A stretch of DNA of 64,000 nucleotides, from positions 809,001-873,000 of the forward strand of contig NZ_CP159837.1 in assembly GCF_040564635.1 (NCBI RefSeq), written 5' to 3'. A program made the position numbers and the translations under genes. Of the stretch, positions 34,075 to 42,835 are shown one piece after another. The notes under the pieces were generated by a model. That model was not told the origin of the DNA. It saw nothing but the letters and a program-made list of their open reading frames with translations, and did no database searches. The stretch comes from Planktothricoides raciborskii GIHE-MW2. GTDB lineage: Bacteria > Cyanobacteriota > Cyanobacteriia > Cyanobacteriales > Laspinemataceae. The number at the start of each line of letters is the position of its first letter. The stretch's first letter is position 1.

Positions 34075-35877
34075 ATGCAAATCTTGGATTATGTGATTGT
34101 CATCGCCTATTTATTGGCGATTGTGGCGTTGGGATTGTTTTTCCAACGCAAAGCTTCACAAGGTATCGAATCTTATTTTTTGGGCGATCGCAATTTACCG
34201 TGGTGGGCTTTGGGGGCTTCGGGTATGGCTTCCAGTATCGATCTATCGGGAACAATGGTGATTGTTGCCTTGATTTACGCCTTGGGAACGAAAGGATTTT
34301 TTATTGAAATTCGGGGTGGCATTGTCCTGGTGATGGCATTTTTTATGATTTTTATGGGCAAGTGGAATCGGCGATCGCAAATGATGACCCTAGCGGAATG
34401 GATGCAGTTGCGGTTTGGTTCGGGAAAAGAAGGAAATTTTGCCCGTTTAATCAGTGCAGTAGCTAATCTAGTGATCTCGATTTGGATTATTAGTTACTTT
34501 GCCGTAGGTGGGGGTAAATTTTTTGGTCTATTATTGGGAATTGATGACCGTTTTGCCGCAATTTTTATGATCTTCGTATCGATGCTATACACTGCTGTTA
34601 GCGGTTTTTACGGAGTAATTTGGACTGATGTTGTGCAAGGGGGATTGATTTTTGCGGCGATTATTTATATCTGCACAGTGGCTTTACAAACAGTGACGTT
34701 ACCCGCTGAATTTGCTATTTCTGTACCCTTAGCCCATGATAAATTTCAACAAATTACCACTACCTTGACGGATTGGAGTAATATTTTCCCCCCAATGGAA
34801 CTCAGCTTACCAGGTCAATATTCCAGTTATAATTTGTTCGGTGTCACCATCTTTTTCTATCTGTTGAAAACCTCTCTGGAAGGGGTTAGCGGGGTGGGTG
34901 GCTATATGAGTCAACGGTATTTTGCCGCGAAGAGCGATCGCGAAGCAGGTTTACTTTCCCTATTCTGGATTTTCTTGCTTTCATTTCGTTGGCCTTTGGT
35001 CACGGCTTTTGCCATTTTAGGCATTCATTATGGCATAACCAACGAAGTGATTGCCGATCCAGAATTGGTTTTGCCCAAGGTAATTGAAGTTTATGCACCC
35101 GTGGGGATGAAAGGGTTATTGGTCGCGGCTTTGATGGCCGCAGCGATGTCTACTTTTAGCTCAATCATTAATGCGAGTGCTGGTTATTGGTTGAAGGATA
35201 TTTATCAACGATTAATTAAGCCCGATGCCTCTAAAAATGAACTGATATTTCAAAGTCAATTGGCCTCAGTTGTCGTTGTATTCCTAGGCTTGCTGTTTAG
35301 TTTTCCCGTGGTGAATATTAATGATATTTGGGGCTGGCTGACCCTAGCATTTGCTTCAGGTTTGTTTATGCCTTTGCTACTACGTTGGTACTGGTGGCGG
35401 TTTAATGGCTACGGCTTTGCTGTAGGAACTTTAGCTGGTATGATTGGGGCGATCGCCATCAAATTAAGCGGCGTACAATTACCAGAATCACTCAACTTTC
35501 TGATTCCCTGTTCTATTTCTTTATTAGGCTGTATTCTCGGCACCTTGTTGACCCCTCCTACTGACCATGATGTCTTGGATAATTTCTATAAAATTACCCG
35601 ACCTTTTGGATTTTGGCATCCCATCAGAAAAAATCTCCCAGACAACATTCAAGCCAAAATTAACCGCGAAAATCAGCGAGATATTTTAGCCACATTGATT
35701 GCGGTTCCTTGGCAGTTAGTTTTATTTATGACTGGCATGATGTTCGTGACCAAACAGTGGGAACAGTTCGGAATTTTACTCCTGGCATTAATTTTGCTCT
35801 CCATTGGTTTATATTTCACTTGGTTTCGCCACTTATCTAGTGAGGTAAAAGTAGATTTAGTGGATTCAGGGGAATAA
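34075..35877 (+). CDS. Sodium:solute symporter (SSS family)
   Basis: 600 residues, about 13 membrane helices. The start at 34075 has GGAG upstream; a GTG at 34030 lies inside a GTAGGGTGGG palindrome and is rejected. Motifs: FFQRKASQGIESYFLGDRNL after helix 1, the Na-site region ASGMASSIDLSGTM, WTDVVQGGLIF, and MAAAMSTFSSIINASAGYW. Members import sugars, amino acids, solutes or anions with sodium; the substrate is not clear. Longer C-terminus than the shortest members, with two extra helices after about 540. Confidence 0.9.
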   Translation: MQILDYVIVIAYLLAIVALGLFFQRKASQGIESYFLGDRNLPWWALGASGMASSIDLSGTMVIVALIYALGTKGFFIEIRGGIVLVMAFFMIFMGKWNRRSQMMTLAEWMQLRFGSGKEGNFARLISAVANLVISIWIISYFAVGGGKFFGLLLGIDDRFAAIFMIFVSMLYTAVSGFYGVIWTDVVQGGLIFAAIIYICTVALQTVTLPAEFAISVPLAHDKFQQITTTLTDWSNIFPPMELSLPGQYSSYNLFGVTIFFYLLKTSLEGVSGVGGYMSQRYFAAKSDREAGLLSLFWIFLLSFRWPLVTAFAILGIHYGITNEVIADPELVLPKVIEVYAPVGMKGLLVAALMAAAMSTFSSIINASAGYWLKDIYQRLIKPDASKNELIFQSQLASVVVVFLGLLFSFPVVNINDIWGWLTLAFASGLFMPLLLRWYWWRFNGYGFAVGTLAGMIGAIAIKLSGVQLPESLNFLIPCSISLLGCILGTLLTPPTDHDVLDNFYKITRPFGFWHPIRKNLPDNIQAKINRENQRDILATLIAVPWQLVLFMTGMMFVTKQWEQFGILLLALILLSIGLYFTWFRHLSSEVKVDLVDSGE

Positions 35878-36054
35878 AAATCCAATCATCCCACGGGTTA
35901 AAACTCCTGGGATGATTTAATTCTGCCATTAATTCTGCCATCGCTCAAACTTATTGATACAATAAGATTAAGTAGGGTGGGCATTGCCCACCAACTCTCC
36001 TAAACCTGATATAATTCTCAGACGAACTATTATGGTGATTAGGTAATCAGAATT

Positions 36055-36489
36055 ATGGCTTTAACGGCTGGCACAATTGCTCCTGATTTTACGGTTAAAG
36101 ATACCAACGGCAACACCGTGAAACTCTCTGACTTTAAGGGCAAAACTGTGGTGCTTTACTTCTACCCCAAAGATGACACCCCTGGTTGCACCAAAGAAGC
36201 CCAAAGCTTCCGAGATTCTTATGATGAATATAAAGGAAAAGATATGGTTGTGCTGGGGGTCAGCATGGATGATGAAGCCTCCCACAAAGCCTTTACGGAA
36301 AAATATGGTTTGCCATTTCAATTATTAGCGGATGTGGATGGGGCAATCACCAAAGCTTACGATGTAGATGGTGGAGGTTATGCCAAACGAGTCACCTATA
36401 TTATTGATAGCGAAGGGAAAATTTCCCAAGTGATTGATAAAGTAAATACCGCCACTCATGCCCAAGATATTTTGGCAGAAGTTGGTTAA
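36055..36489 (+). CDS. Thioredoxin-dependent peroxiredoxin, BCP/PrxQ family (1-Cys form)
   Basis: 144 residues. Reduces peroxides. The peroxidatic Cys45 is in DDTPGCTKEAQSF, with Thr42 of the TxxC motif and the catalytic Arg in AKRVTYII. It is the only cysteine in the protein, so it lacks the resolving Cys five residues later found in typical PrxQ and must be reduced by another thiol. Monocistronic; a CACAAAG/CTTTGTG inverted repeat follows. Confidence 0.93.
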   Translation: MALTAGTIAPDFTVKDTNGNTVKLSDFKGKTVVLYFYPKDDTPGCTKEAQSFRDSYDEYKGKDMVVLGVSMDDEASHKAFTEKYGLPFQLLADVDGAITKAYDVDGGGYAKRVTYIIDSEGKISQVIDKVNTATHAQDILAEVG

Positions 36490-36512
36490 TTTTATCCTTT
36501 GAATTTAACCAC

Positions 36513-36578
36513 AGAGACACAAAGAACACAGAGATAATTTTATTTACTTTGTGTCCTTTGTGTCTTTGTGGTTAATCA
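36513..36578. repeat. CACAAAG inverted repeat between convergent genes
   Basis: TTAACCACAGAGACACAAAG and CTTTGTGTCTTTGTGGTTAA are near-perfect complements. It sits between the ends of the peroxiredoxin and CYTH genes and may work as a two-way terminator. Related elements are at 241-300 and near 8,620-8,650. Confidence 0.75.
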
Positions 36579-36604
36579 TCTGTGCTTAATAATTAAAAAA
36601 AGGA

Positions 36605-37081
36605 TTAATTAATGCCCCATTCTTGATAGGGATGTTCGGCTAAATAGGCATTAAAATAACGCCTATCGCTCGTAACTTCGGCCCCGATCCAATCAGGAAT
36701 GGTGATTTCTTGATCTTCAGAGTTTAGCTCGACTTCTGCTAAGATTAACCCTTGATTGTTGCCATGAAATTCGTCTACTTCCCAGATTAATTCTCCCAGG
36801 GATATTTTATATCGCGTTTTTTCAATTACCGGCTGGTTGCAGAGAGTTTCGATCATTTCTTGGGCATCTTTTATCGGGATGGGATATTCAAATTCTGGCC
36901 TTGCCCCACCCATTTTTCCTGGGCCTTTGATGGTTAGATAACCGCGATCGCCCACAATTCTAACTCTGACGGTTTTACCTGCTTCGTTGGCAATATATCC
37001 TTGGGCATACAATTCACCGGAACCGAGCGATCGCCACTCATCACTTTTAACTAAAAATTTGCGTTCAATTTCTATGGCCAT
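36605..37081 (-). CDS. CYTH domain protein (triphosphate tunnel metalloenzyme)
   Basis: 158 residues. The family hydrolyses inorganic triphosphate, thiamine triphosphate or related compounds in a beta-barrel tunnel. Seen: the N-terminal ExExK (EIERKF), basic tunnel residues in VRVRIVGDRGYLTIK, EFEYPIP, and KTRYKI plus WEVDEFHG and LAEVELNS providing the metal-binding acidic side chains. ATG at 37081 is favoured over a TTG two codons upstream. Bacterial homologues of this size are mostly tripolyphosphatases. Confidence 0.9.
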   Translation of the reverse strand: MAIEIERKFLVKSDEWRSLGSGELYAQGYIANEAGKTVRVRIVGDRGYLTIKGPGKMGGARPEFEYPIPIKDAQEMIETLCNQPVIEKTRYKISLGELIWEVDEFHGNNQGLILAEVELNSEDQEITIPDWIGAEVTSDRRYFNAYLAEHPYQEWGIN

Positions 37082-37264
37082 ATTCAATTAGATTTAAGGT
37101 GAAATTATCAAAGTAAAATTATCAATCAATCCCTAAAATCGGGGCAATATGGGGTGGGCAATCCCCAAGCTTCTGAATGGGTCATTCTTCTAGTTAATGA
37201 ATTTGCTCAAAAAATCGCCCCGATCGCAACATCGTCAATGGTGATTAACGGTGATTAATGGTGA

Positions 37265-38260
37265 TTAATGACTAGCTAAAAAAGCTTCCACTTCTGCCCG
37301 GGTTGGTTGGGCGGCGATCGCTCCTGGTTTCAGCGTCGTCATTGCTCCAACTGCCGTTGCAAATTGCACCATAAGTTTAACTTTTTCCGCATCTTGGAAA
37401 CTGCTAATTCCATGCTGGCAAATTTGCTGCACAATTCCCGCAACAAAACCATCCCCAGCCCCAGTGGTATCGCTCGCATTCACATCAAAAGCGGGCAGGA
37501 TTCCTTCATTTTCCCCCAAGCAATAAGCACAGCCTTTATTCCCATCAGTCACTAACACCCCTTCGATTCCATCTAAACGATAAGTAATCGCCCCCGGATC
37601 GGTGGTATTAAATAACCATTCCGCTTCTTCTACGGTGACTTTCAAAAAATCAATTCTTTTGAGCAATTCAGCAATCAATGCGGGGGACTCTTCGGGATTC
37701 GGCCAAAACACATCCCGTCGATTCACATCCAATAACACTTTGACATCATAAATATCCGCTAGTTTCAAAGCCCGATTAATGGCTTCACGGCTGTGGGGAT
37801 AGGCCATTTCTAAAGTACCTAAGACCAGAAATTCAGCGTGTTCAAACAACTCCACCGACAAATCCTTGGCGCTGAGATAGGTATCCGCAAATTCGTCAGG
37901 GGCGGCATCCTTAAATCCGGCAAAGGTGCGATCGCTCCTCGTTGCGGATGCAATATCGCCTTCTGCCGATCGCAGCACATAAACTTGGCGAGTGGGTGCT
38001 GTCTCATGGCGTTGAATGCCTCGACAATCAACTCCCTCCTTTGCCAACAGTTGCACCAGAGACTCCCCTGGTTCATCTTTGCCCACACAACCGACAAATC
38101 CGGCAGAAACACCCAATTTCACCAAAGCACAAGCCACATTTGCCGGGGCTCCACCGGGATAAGGTGTCCAAGACTTCACTGTTTCAAGGGGTTGACCCGC
38201 TTGATCCGCCAACAAATCAAACAAAACTTCACCGAGACATAGAACACGGGGATAGTTCAT
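37265..38260 (-). CDS. PfkB family carbohydrate kinase, fructokinase-like
   Basis: 331 residues from the ATG at 38260, with AGGAG 7 bases upstream. ATP-dependent phosphorylation of a sugar, probably fructose. PfkB signature 1 (GGAPANVACALVKLG), the DVNRRDVFWPNPEE segment, and signature 2 with the catalytic Asp (DTTGAGDGFVAG) are all present. Similar cyanobacterial and plant proteins are annotated fructokinases, linked to sucrose turnover. Monocistronic. Confidence 0.9.
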   Translation of the reverse strand: MNYPRVLCLGEVLFDLLADQAGQPLETVKSWTPYPGGAPANVACALVKLGVSAGFVGCVGKDEPGESLVQLLAKEGVDCRGIQRHETAPTRQVYVLRSAEGDIASATRSDRTFAGFKDAAPDEFADTYLSAKDLSVELFEHAEFLVLGTLEMAYPHSREAINRALKLADIYDVKVLLDVNRRDVFWPNPEESPALIAELLKRIDFLKVTVEEAEWLFNTTDPGAITYRLDGIEGVLVTDGNKGCAYCLGENEGILPAFDVNASDTTGAGDGFVAGIVQQICQHGISSFQDAEKVKLMVQFATAVGAMTTLKPGAIAAQPTRAEVEAFLASH

Positions 38261-38321
38261 GGCGATACTCCTGCATTGCAATACAGATTAAAGGTAACAG
38301 GTCATCGAGGAAAAGTTATTT

Positions 38322-38384
38322 GTTGGTTGTTGGTTGTTGGTTGTTGGTTGTTGGTTGTTTGTTGGTTGTTGATTGTTGATTGTT
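38322..38384. repeat. TTGTTGG short tandem repeats
   Basis: GTTGTTGGTTGTTGGT units repeat for about 60 bp, followed by a GC-rich patch CTGAGCGCAGCCGAAGGG (about 38,430-38,448). No gene. Confidence 0.8.
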
Positions 38385-38470
38385 CTCTCCTCTGCCCCTG
38401 TGCTCCTCGGTCGGTGAGCGAAGCCTGTCCTGAGCGCAGCCGAAGGGCCGAACCGCCGCTCCCCCGCTAA

Positions 38471-39013
38471 TTACTTCGCCTCTTGCAAACCAATGGCAAT
38501 GCGTTCGCCAAATTCTGGATCGATGTTGGCTAAACTTAAAAGCTGTAGATACTCTTGCCTAGATAAGCCCGCTTGCTGGATAATTTCCTCAGCTTGGGTT
38601 TCAATTTCTTTCTCCAGACCCTGAGATGCTACTCCAGTCTCCGCAGCGAGGAGTTCTCCTTGGCGCCGGTCAATTAACTCTAAGACTTGTAAATAGGCTT
38701 GGATAAATTGGCTGACTTTTTCCGAGGGGATGCTGTTGATATCAAAAATCGGGGGACTGATTTCTGATTCCGTGACCACGGTTTGAGGCGGCTGGTTGAT
38801 GGGGGATAACTCCTGAGCAAGGCAAACGGAAGCGGGCAACCAGAATAGGGCAGATAAAATTAAGCCCAGAGTTAAGCCCAGAATTCTTCTGAGTGCTTGT
38901 CTCCAAGATAAAGTGAAAGGATGATTAGGCAAGTGCGATCGCATCATCATTAAGTCCTGTGCCGTCTCTGTGATGGGAACCCCCGATCTATCTGGAGTTA
39001 TGGAAAACGCCAT
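38471..39013 (-). CDS. DUF4168 domain secreted protein
   Basis: 180 residues. An unusually long basic N-region precedes the hydrophobic core (LGLTLGLILSALFWLPASVCLAQ, about 45-67), so the real start may be one of the Met residues near 22-24. The mature part has the helical DUF4168 pattern (KVSQFIQAYLQVLELIDRR and IIQQAGLSRQEYLQL). DUF4168 proteins are periplasmic and of unknown role; their fold suggests helical pairs. Confidence 0.8.
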   Translation of the reverse strand: MAFSITPDRSGVPITETAQDLMMMRSHLPNHPFTLSWRQALRRILGLTLGLILSALFWLPASVCLAQELSPINQPPQTVVTESEISPPIFDINSIPSEKVSQFIQAYLQVLELIDRRQGELLAAETGVASQGLEKEIETQAEEIIQQAGLSRQEYLQLLSLANIDPEFGERIAIGLQEAK

Positions 39014-39181
39014 CAGATCGTCAGGGCTTTACTTTATATTGTGCCGATATTGTGCCGATATTGTGCCGATATTTTGCCCGTTGGTGCGATCGTTTCACCG
39101 GAAATTTAGGGAATTCAACACCAGCCTTGCGGATACTAGGGTATAAATATTAAAATCTAAGCAGATATACAGATATAGAAA

Positions 39182-39535
39182 ATGCTTATGCTTGACGGGG
39201 ATTCTCAAAACAATGCAACCCTTTCTGACCGGGAATTACAAGTCATTGAACAGGTCGCGGCTGGTTTAACTAACCAAGAAATTGCCGAGCGGCTGGAAAT
39301 CAGCAAACGAACCGTAGACAACCATATTAGTAACATTCTGAACAAAACCAAAACCAGCAACCGCGTGGCTTTGGTGCGGTGGGCCCTGCAAAGTGGCAAA
39401 GTTTGCATTGATGATGTGAACTGCTGCGTGCTGCCACAAACGGATATCAGTGATTCTACTGAGAATATGCCAGAGGAGTCAGACACCCTGACAACTCAAG
39501 CGGTGACTACCGAAGTCAGCCCAATGGATTCGTGA
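39182..39535 (+). CDS. Small LuxR-type regulator, PedR-like
   Basis: 117 residues. The GerE/LuxR helix-turn-helix (LSDRELQVIEQVAAGLTNQE through RTVDNHISNILNK) is at about 14-58, without a receiver domain. After it come three cysteines (KVCIDDVNCCVLP). PedR of Synechocystis is such a receiver-less LuxR protein whose activity responds to thioredoxin through a conserved Cys, so a redox-linked role is plausible. The Ser/Thr/Glu-rich tail after residue 85 is extra. Assignment to PedR is inferred from architecture. Confidence 0.75.
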   Translation: MLMLDGDSQNNATLSDRELQVIEQVAAGLTNQEIAERLEISKRTVDNHISNILNKTKTSNRVALVRWALQSGKVCIDDVNCCVLPQTDISDSTENMPEESDTLTTQAVTTEVSPMDS

Positions 39536-39571
39536 GCCAAATTCCCTGAATAAAAGTCAAATTCGACCTAG

Positions 39572-39856
39572 ATGAGTGAGATGACCAATCAAACTGTCGG
39601 ACAAAATCGTTTACAGTATCAAATTCCCCGACTGCCTTTGGCGGTTTATCGGGAAGTTTTAGCCCATATCCGTCAAGTGGTTGGGGTGCAAGCGGGTTTG
39701 ATGCCACAAACTTCCCCACAATTTGATTATTCCCAAAGCCAGGTGGGGGGTTTGTGGATTTCTTATCCTCCAGAGATTTCCGCAGCAGACCGCCAACGGG
39801 TTGAGCAAATTTTGCAGTATTATGGCGATCGCTTTGGAGATTGGCAGGTTTGTTAA
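39572..39856 (+). CDS. Small conserved-looking protein of unknown function
   Basis: 94 residues, 36 bases after the PedR-like gene and possibly cotranscribed. The sequence is soluble, with a helical PRLPLAVYREVLAHIRQVVG and a C-terminal RQRVEQILQYYGDRFG segment. I do not recognise a domain. Codon use matches neighbouring genes. Confidence 0.65.
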   Translation: MSEMTNQTVGQNRLQYQIPRLPLAVYREVLAHIRQVVGVQAGLMPQTSPQFDYSQSQVGGLWISYPPEISAADRQRVEQILQYYGDRFGDWQVC

Positions 39857-39985
39857 TGGTTGATCGTTGATGGTTGATCGTTGATGGTTGATCGTTGATG
39901 GTTGATCGTTGATGGTTGATCGTTGATGGTTGATCGTTGATGGTTGATGGTCGAGCGACGTAAATGCTAAATGCTAATTGCTAAT
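39857..39985. repeat. Tandem 14-bp repeat (GGTTGATCGTTGAT)n and TGCTAAT run
   Basis: About seven copies of GGTTGATCGTTGAT fill 39,855-39,950, followed by AAATGCTAAATGCTAATTGC repeats. No gene lies between this and hisS. Confidence 0.85.
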
Positions 39986-40118
39986 TGCTAATTAGTGAGG
40001 TAGATTTGCTAAACTTAGCTAATATTTTTTCGATATTTGGCTGGCAATCTCAAGCCGATCTCTGAAATCTACCGAAATCTTAAACATAAGAGTAAAAGTA
40101 ATAGAATCTAACATTTGA

Positions 40119-41399
40119 ATGGGTACGATTAAAGCTTTACGAGGAACGCGGGATATCCTGCCGGAAGAAATTGGCTATTGGCAACGAGTGGAGGCAACCG
40201 CGAGAGAAATTCTCAACCGCGCTGCTTATCGGGAAATTAGGACGCCGATTTTTGAGGAAACTGCCCTGTTTGAACGGGGTATCGGGGAAGCTACCGATAT
40301 TGTGGGCAAGGAAATGTACACTTTTAGCGATCGCAAGGAGCGATCGATTACCTTGCGACCAGAGGGCACTGCTGGGGTGGTGCGTTCTTTTATTGAAAAT
40401 AAGCTGCATGGTCAAGGTGGGGTACAACGTCTCTGGTACACTGGGCCGATGTTTCGTTATGAACGCCCCCAAGCAGGGAGACAACGGCAATTTCACCAAA
40501 TCGGTGTTGAGGCGATCGGCACCGCAGACCCCCGCGCTGATGTGGAAGTTATTGCTATTGCTACGGATATTTTGCAAGCTTTGGGGCTGAAAAATCTGCA
40601 TTTAGCCTTAAATTCTGTGGGCAATTCCCAAGACCGGCAGCGTTATCGGCAAGCGTTGGTGGATTATTTGACCCCATATAAAGAAGAATTAGACCCAGAC
40701 TCCCGCGATCGCCTGACTCGTAATCCTTTGCGAATTTTGGATAGTAAAGATCAAAGGACTCAGGAAATTGCCCTAAGTGCGCCGAAAATATACGAGTATC
40801 TTGGCCCGGACTCGCAAAAACATTTTGAACAAGTGCAAACCCTGCTGAATGATTTGGGGATTTCCTACGAGTTGAATCACCGTTTAGTCCGGGGTTTAGA
40901 TTACTATACTCACACCGCTTTTGAAATTATTTCTGATGACCTCGGTGCTCAGGCAACGGTCTGCGGGGGCGGTCGTTATGATGGTTTGGTGCAAGAGTTG
41001 GGCGGCCCAGAAACTCCCGCAGTGGGATGGGCGATCGGTTTGGAACGCTTGATTATTTTATTGCAGCAGCTTGATGCTACCCAGACAACGGCGATCGATT
41101 TTTATGTGGTGTCTCGCGGGACCGCTGCGGAACACCAAGCCCTGAAAATCGCCCAAAAACTCCGGCAGTCCGGCTTTTCCGTGGAGTTAGACCTGAGTGG
41201 TAGTGCTTTTGGCAAGCAGTTTAAACGGGCCGATCGCAGTGGGGCGGTAGTTTGCCTCATTTTAGGCGACGAAGAGGCGGCTAATGGCACGGTTCAGGTG
41301 AAATGGTTGAAAACTGGCCAACAAGAGGCGATCGGGCAAACAGACTTATTCAGCCAATCATTAAATATTAGAAACCGGGTTTCTTCGGCTGCTTTATAG
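40119..41399 (+). CDS. hisS: Histidyl-tRNA synthetase
   Basis: 426 residues. Charges tRNA-His. Class II motifs: GTRDILPEE at the start, motif 2 (FRYERPQAGRQRQFHQ), the histidine-binding LVRGLDYYTHTAFE and CGGGRYDGL, and motif 3 (GWAIGLERL). The C-terminal anticodon-binding domain begins near 325. The last 11 residues (NIRNRVSSAAL) and the stop codon are encoded by an AGAAACCGGGTTTCTT repeat, so the natural C-terminus has been replaced or extended. Confidence 0.97.
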   Translation: MGTIKALRGTRDILPEEIGYWQRVEATAREILNRAAYREIRTPIFEETALFERGIGEATDIVGKEMYTFSDRKERSITLRPEGTAGVVRSFIENKLHGQGGVQRLWYTGPMFRYERPQAGRQRQFHQIGVEAIGTADPRADVEVIAIATDILQALGLKNLHLALNSVGNSQDRQRYRQALVDYLTPYKEELDPDSRDRLTRNPLRILDSKDQRTQEIALSAPKIYEYLGPDSQKHFEQVQTLLNDLGISYELNHRLVRGLDYYTHTAFEIISDDLGAQATVCGGGRYDGLVQELGGPETPAVGWAIGLERLIILLQQLDATQTTAIDFYVVSRGTAAEHQALKIAQKLRQSGFSVELDLSGSAFGKQFKRADRSGAVVCLILGDEEAANGTVQVKWLKTGQQEAIGQTDLFSQSLNIRNRVSSAAL

Positions 41400-41741
41400 A
41401 AAACACACCTCTGTAGGGGCGAAGCATTCGGGCAGTTAATTCTGGGTTATCACGGTAAAGATAATTACCCGAATGCTTCGCCCTTACGCGGCATTTAATC
41501 CTGGGTTTTCACGGTAAAAATAATTACCCGAATGCTTCGCCCTACAGCGGTTTTCAGATTACTGAACCACGGTAGGGCGAAGCATTCCGGTATCAGGCTA
41601 ATCTTTTCAGCAATAATTTGTTTGCCGGAATGCTTCGCCCCTACAGAAATGGCGGGGGCGACTACGAGGCGATCGCCCCTACAATTACCACAACCCCGGA
41701 AAGAATTGCTATATAATAGTTAAAAACATGGATGAAAAGCT
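41400..41741. repeat. Spacer of CGAAGCATTCGG palindromic arms
   Basis: Arms of GGGGCGAAGCATTCGG and CCGAATGCTTCGCCC alternate about six times (41,412-41,645), a family also seen at 28,933-28,990 and inside the giant gene. At the right end lies the -10 box of the toxin-antitoxin copy. Confidence 0.8.
41712..41717 (+). promoter_or_regulatory. Candidate -10 box of the second UPF0175/DUF3368 module
   Basis: TATAAT is 30 bases before the ATG at 41742, exactly as in the first copy. Confidence 0.6.
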
Positions 41742-41987
41742 ATGACCATTGTCATATCTAATGAAGTTTTGCAGAACGTAGAAATGTCTGAAGAGCAACT
41801 GCTGCAAGAAATTGCCATTATGCTGTTTCAACAAGAGCGATTTACCCTAGCTCAAGCCAGTCGGTTTGCCCAAATGAATCAGCTTGAATTTCAAAAGTTA
41901 CTTGCGAGTCGTCAAATTCCTCTACACTACGATATTGCTGAGTTAAGAGAGGATTTCAAAAGTTTAACAGAAAATAATTGGCGATGA
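41742..41987 (+). CDS. UPF0175 family antitoxin, copy 2
   Basis: 81 residues, differing from the copy at 23,484 only at scattered positions (for example QLLQEIAIMLFQQER against QMLQEIAIMLFEQER, and EDFKSLTENNWR at the end). Same helix-turn-helix-like centre and same ATGA overlap with the toxin gene. Confidence 0.85.
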   Translation: MTIVISNEVLQNVEMSEEQLLQEIAIMLFQQERFTLAQASRFAQMNQLEFQKLLASRQIPLHYDIAELREDFKSLTENNWR

Positions 41988-42478
41988 TTATTGTTAGCGA
42001 TACTTCCCCTATTAGTAATCTAGCAGCGATCGGACAGTTGCATCTTTTGCAACAGCTTTATGGTACGGTGATGATTCCAGTGGCGGTTTATCAAGAAATT
42101 CTCAACTCTGGAGCCACAGATCCCGCTACTTTAGCCGTAAAAAATCTTGATTGGATTCAAGTGAAATCAGTTAGCAATTTGTCATGGCTAAAAACTTTCC
42201 AATCTAACCTAGATCCAGGTGAAGCGGAAGCGATTGTTCTGGCAATGGAGTTGAATGCAGATCGACTGATTGTGGATGAACGCAGAGGTAGACAAAAAGC
42301 GATTCAGTCTGGAATTAAGGTGATTGGTTTATTGGGGATTTTGCTGGCAAGTAAAAAACAGGGATTAATTGCAGAGGTAAAGCCATTATTAGATGCTTTA
42401 ATCGTGCATGGATTTTGGATTCGTAATGAGCTTTATGCAGAATTACTCAAATTATCAGAGGAATGCGATCGCGACTGA
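41984..42478 (+). CDS. DUF3368 PIN-like toxin, copy 2
   Basis: 164 residues. Retains the acidic set of the PIN-like fold (VSDTSPI, DPGEAEAIVLA, LIVDERRGR) and so looks intact. It differs from copy 1 by a few substitutions and a four-residue longer tail (EECDRD), where a HIP1-like site supplies codons. Two near-identical cognate pairs 18 kb apart may cross-neutralise. Confidence 0.85.
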   Translation: MIIVSDTSPISNLAAIGQLHLLQQLYGTVMIPVAVYQEILNSGATDPATLAVKNLDWIQVKSVSNLSWLKTFQSNLDPGEAEAIVLAMELNADRLIVDERRGRQKAIQSGIKVIGLLGILLASKKQGLIAEVKPLLDALIVHGFWIRNELYAELLKLSEECDRD

Positions 42479-42589
42479 TTTAGAAATCGGGTTTCTTATT
42501 CTCTCGTTTCTCTCGTTCTCTCGTTCCCAGGCTCTGCCTGGGAATGCCCTTCTAGAGGCTCTGCCTCGCGAACAAACCGTTGAATCTAA

Positions 42590-42752
42590 TTACTCAGTAA
42601 ACGCTTTTACTAACTCTGCTTCATCCCATCCCGTTTGTTCCATTACTTTGTCTAGGACGTTGGCTAATTCATCTTTTAGACACGGATTCTAAATCATTCA
42701 TCGGATAAAAATAACCAATTACTTTGCCATCGTGAAAAACCGCGATTCGCGC
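42590..42752 (-). pseudogene. Frameshifted remnant of a small antitoxin-like gene
   Basis: In one minus frame the sequence reads AVFHDGKVIGYFYPMNDLES; a one-base shift is needed to continue as KDELANVLDKVMEQTGWDEA then ELVKAFTE and a TAA at 42592-42590. Both parts look like protein, and the first recalls Phd/YefM-type antitoxins. There is no intact start; the 5' side runs into a GCGATCCGCGC repeat. Family assignment is tentative. Confidence 0.45.
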
Positions 42753-42835
42753 AGCGATCCGCGCTTTGCGGAAGCGCTTCTTTTTGACTGTGTAATATAG
42801 CTTAGGTCAGTTGGTTAAGTTCTCCATTTCAGTCT

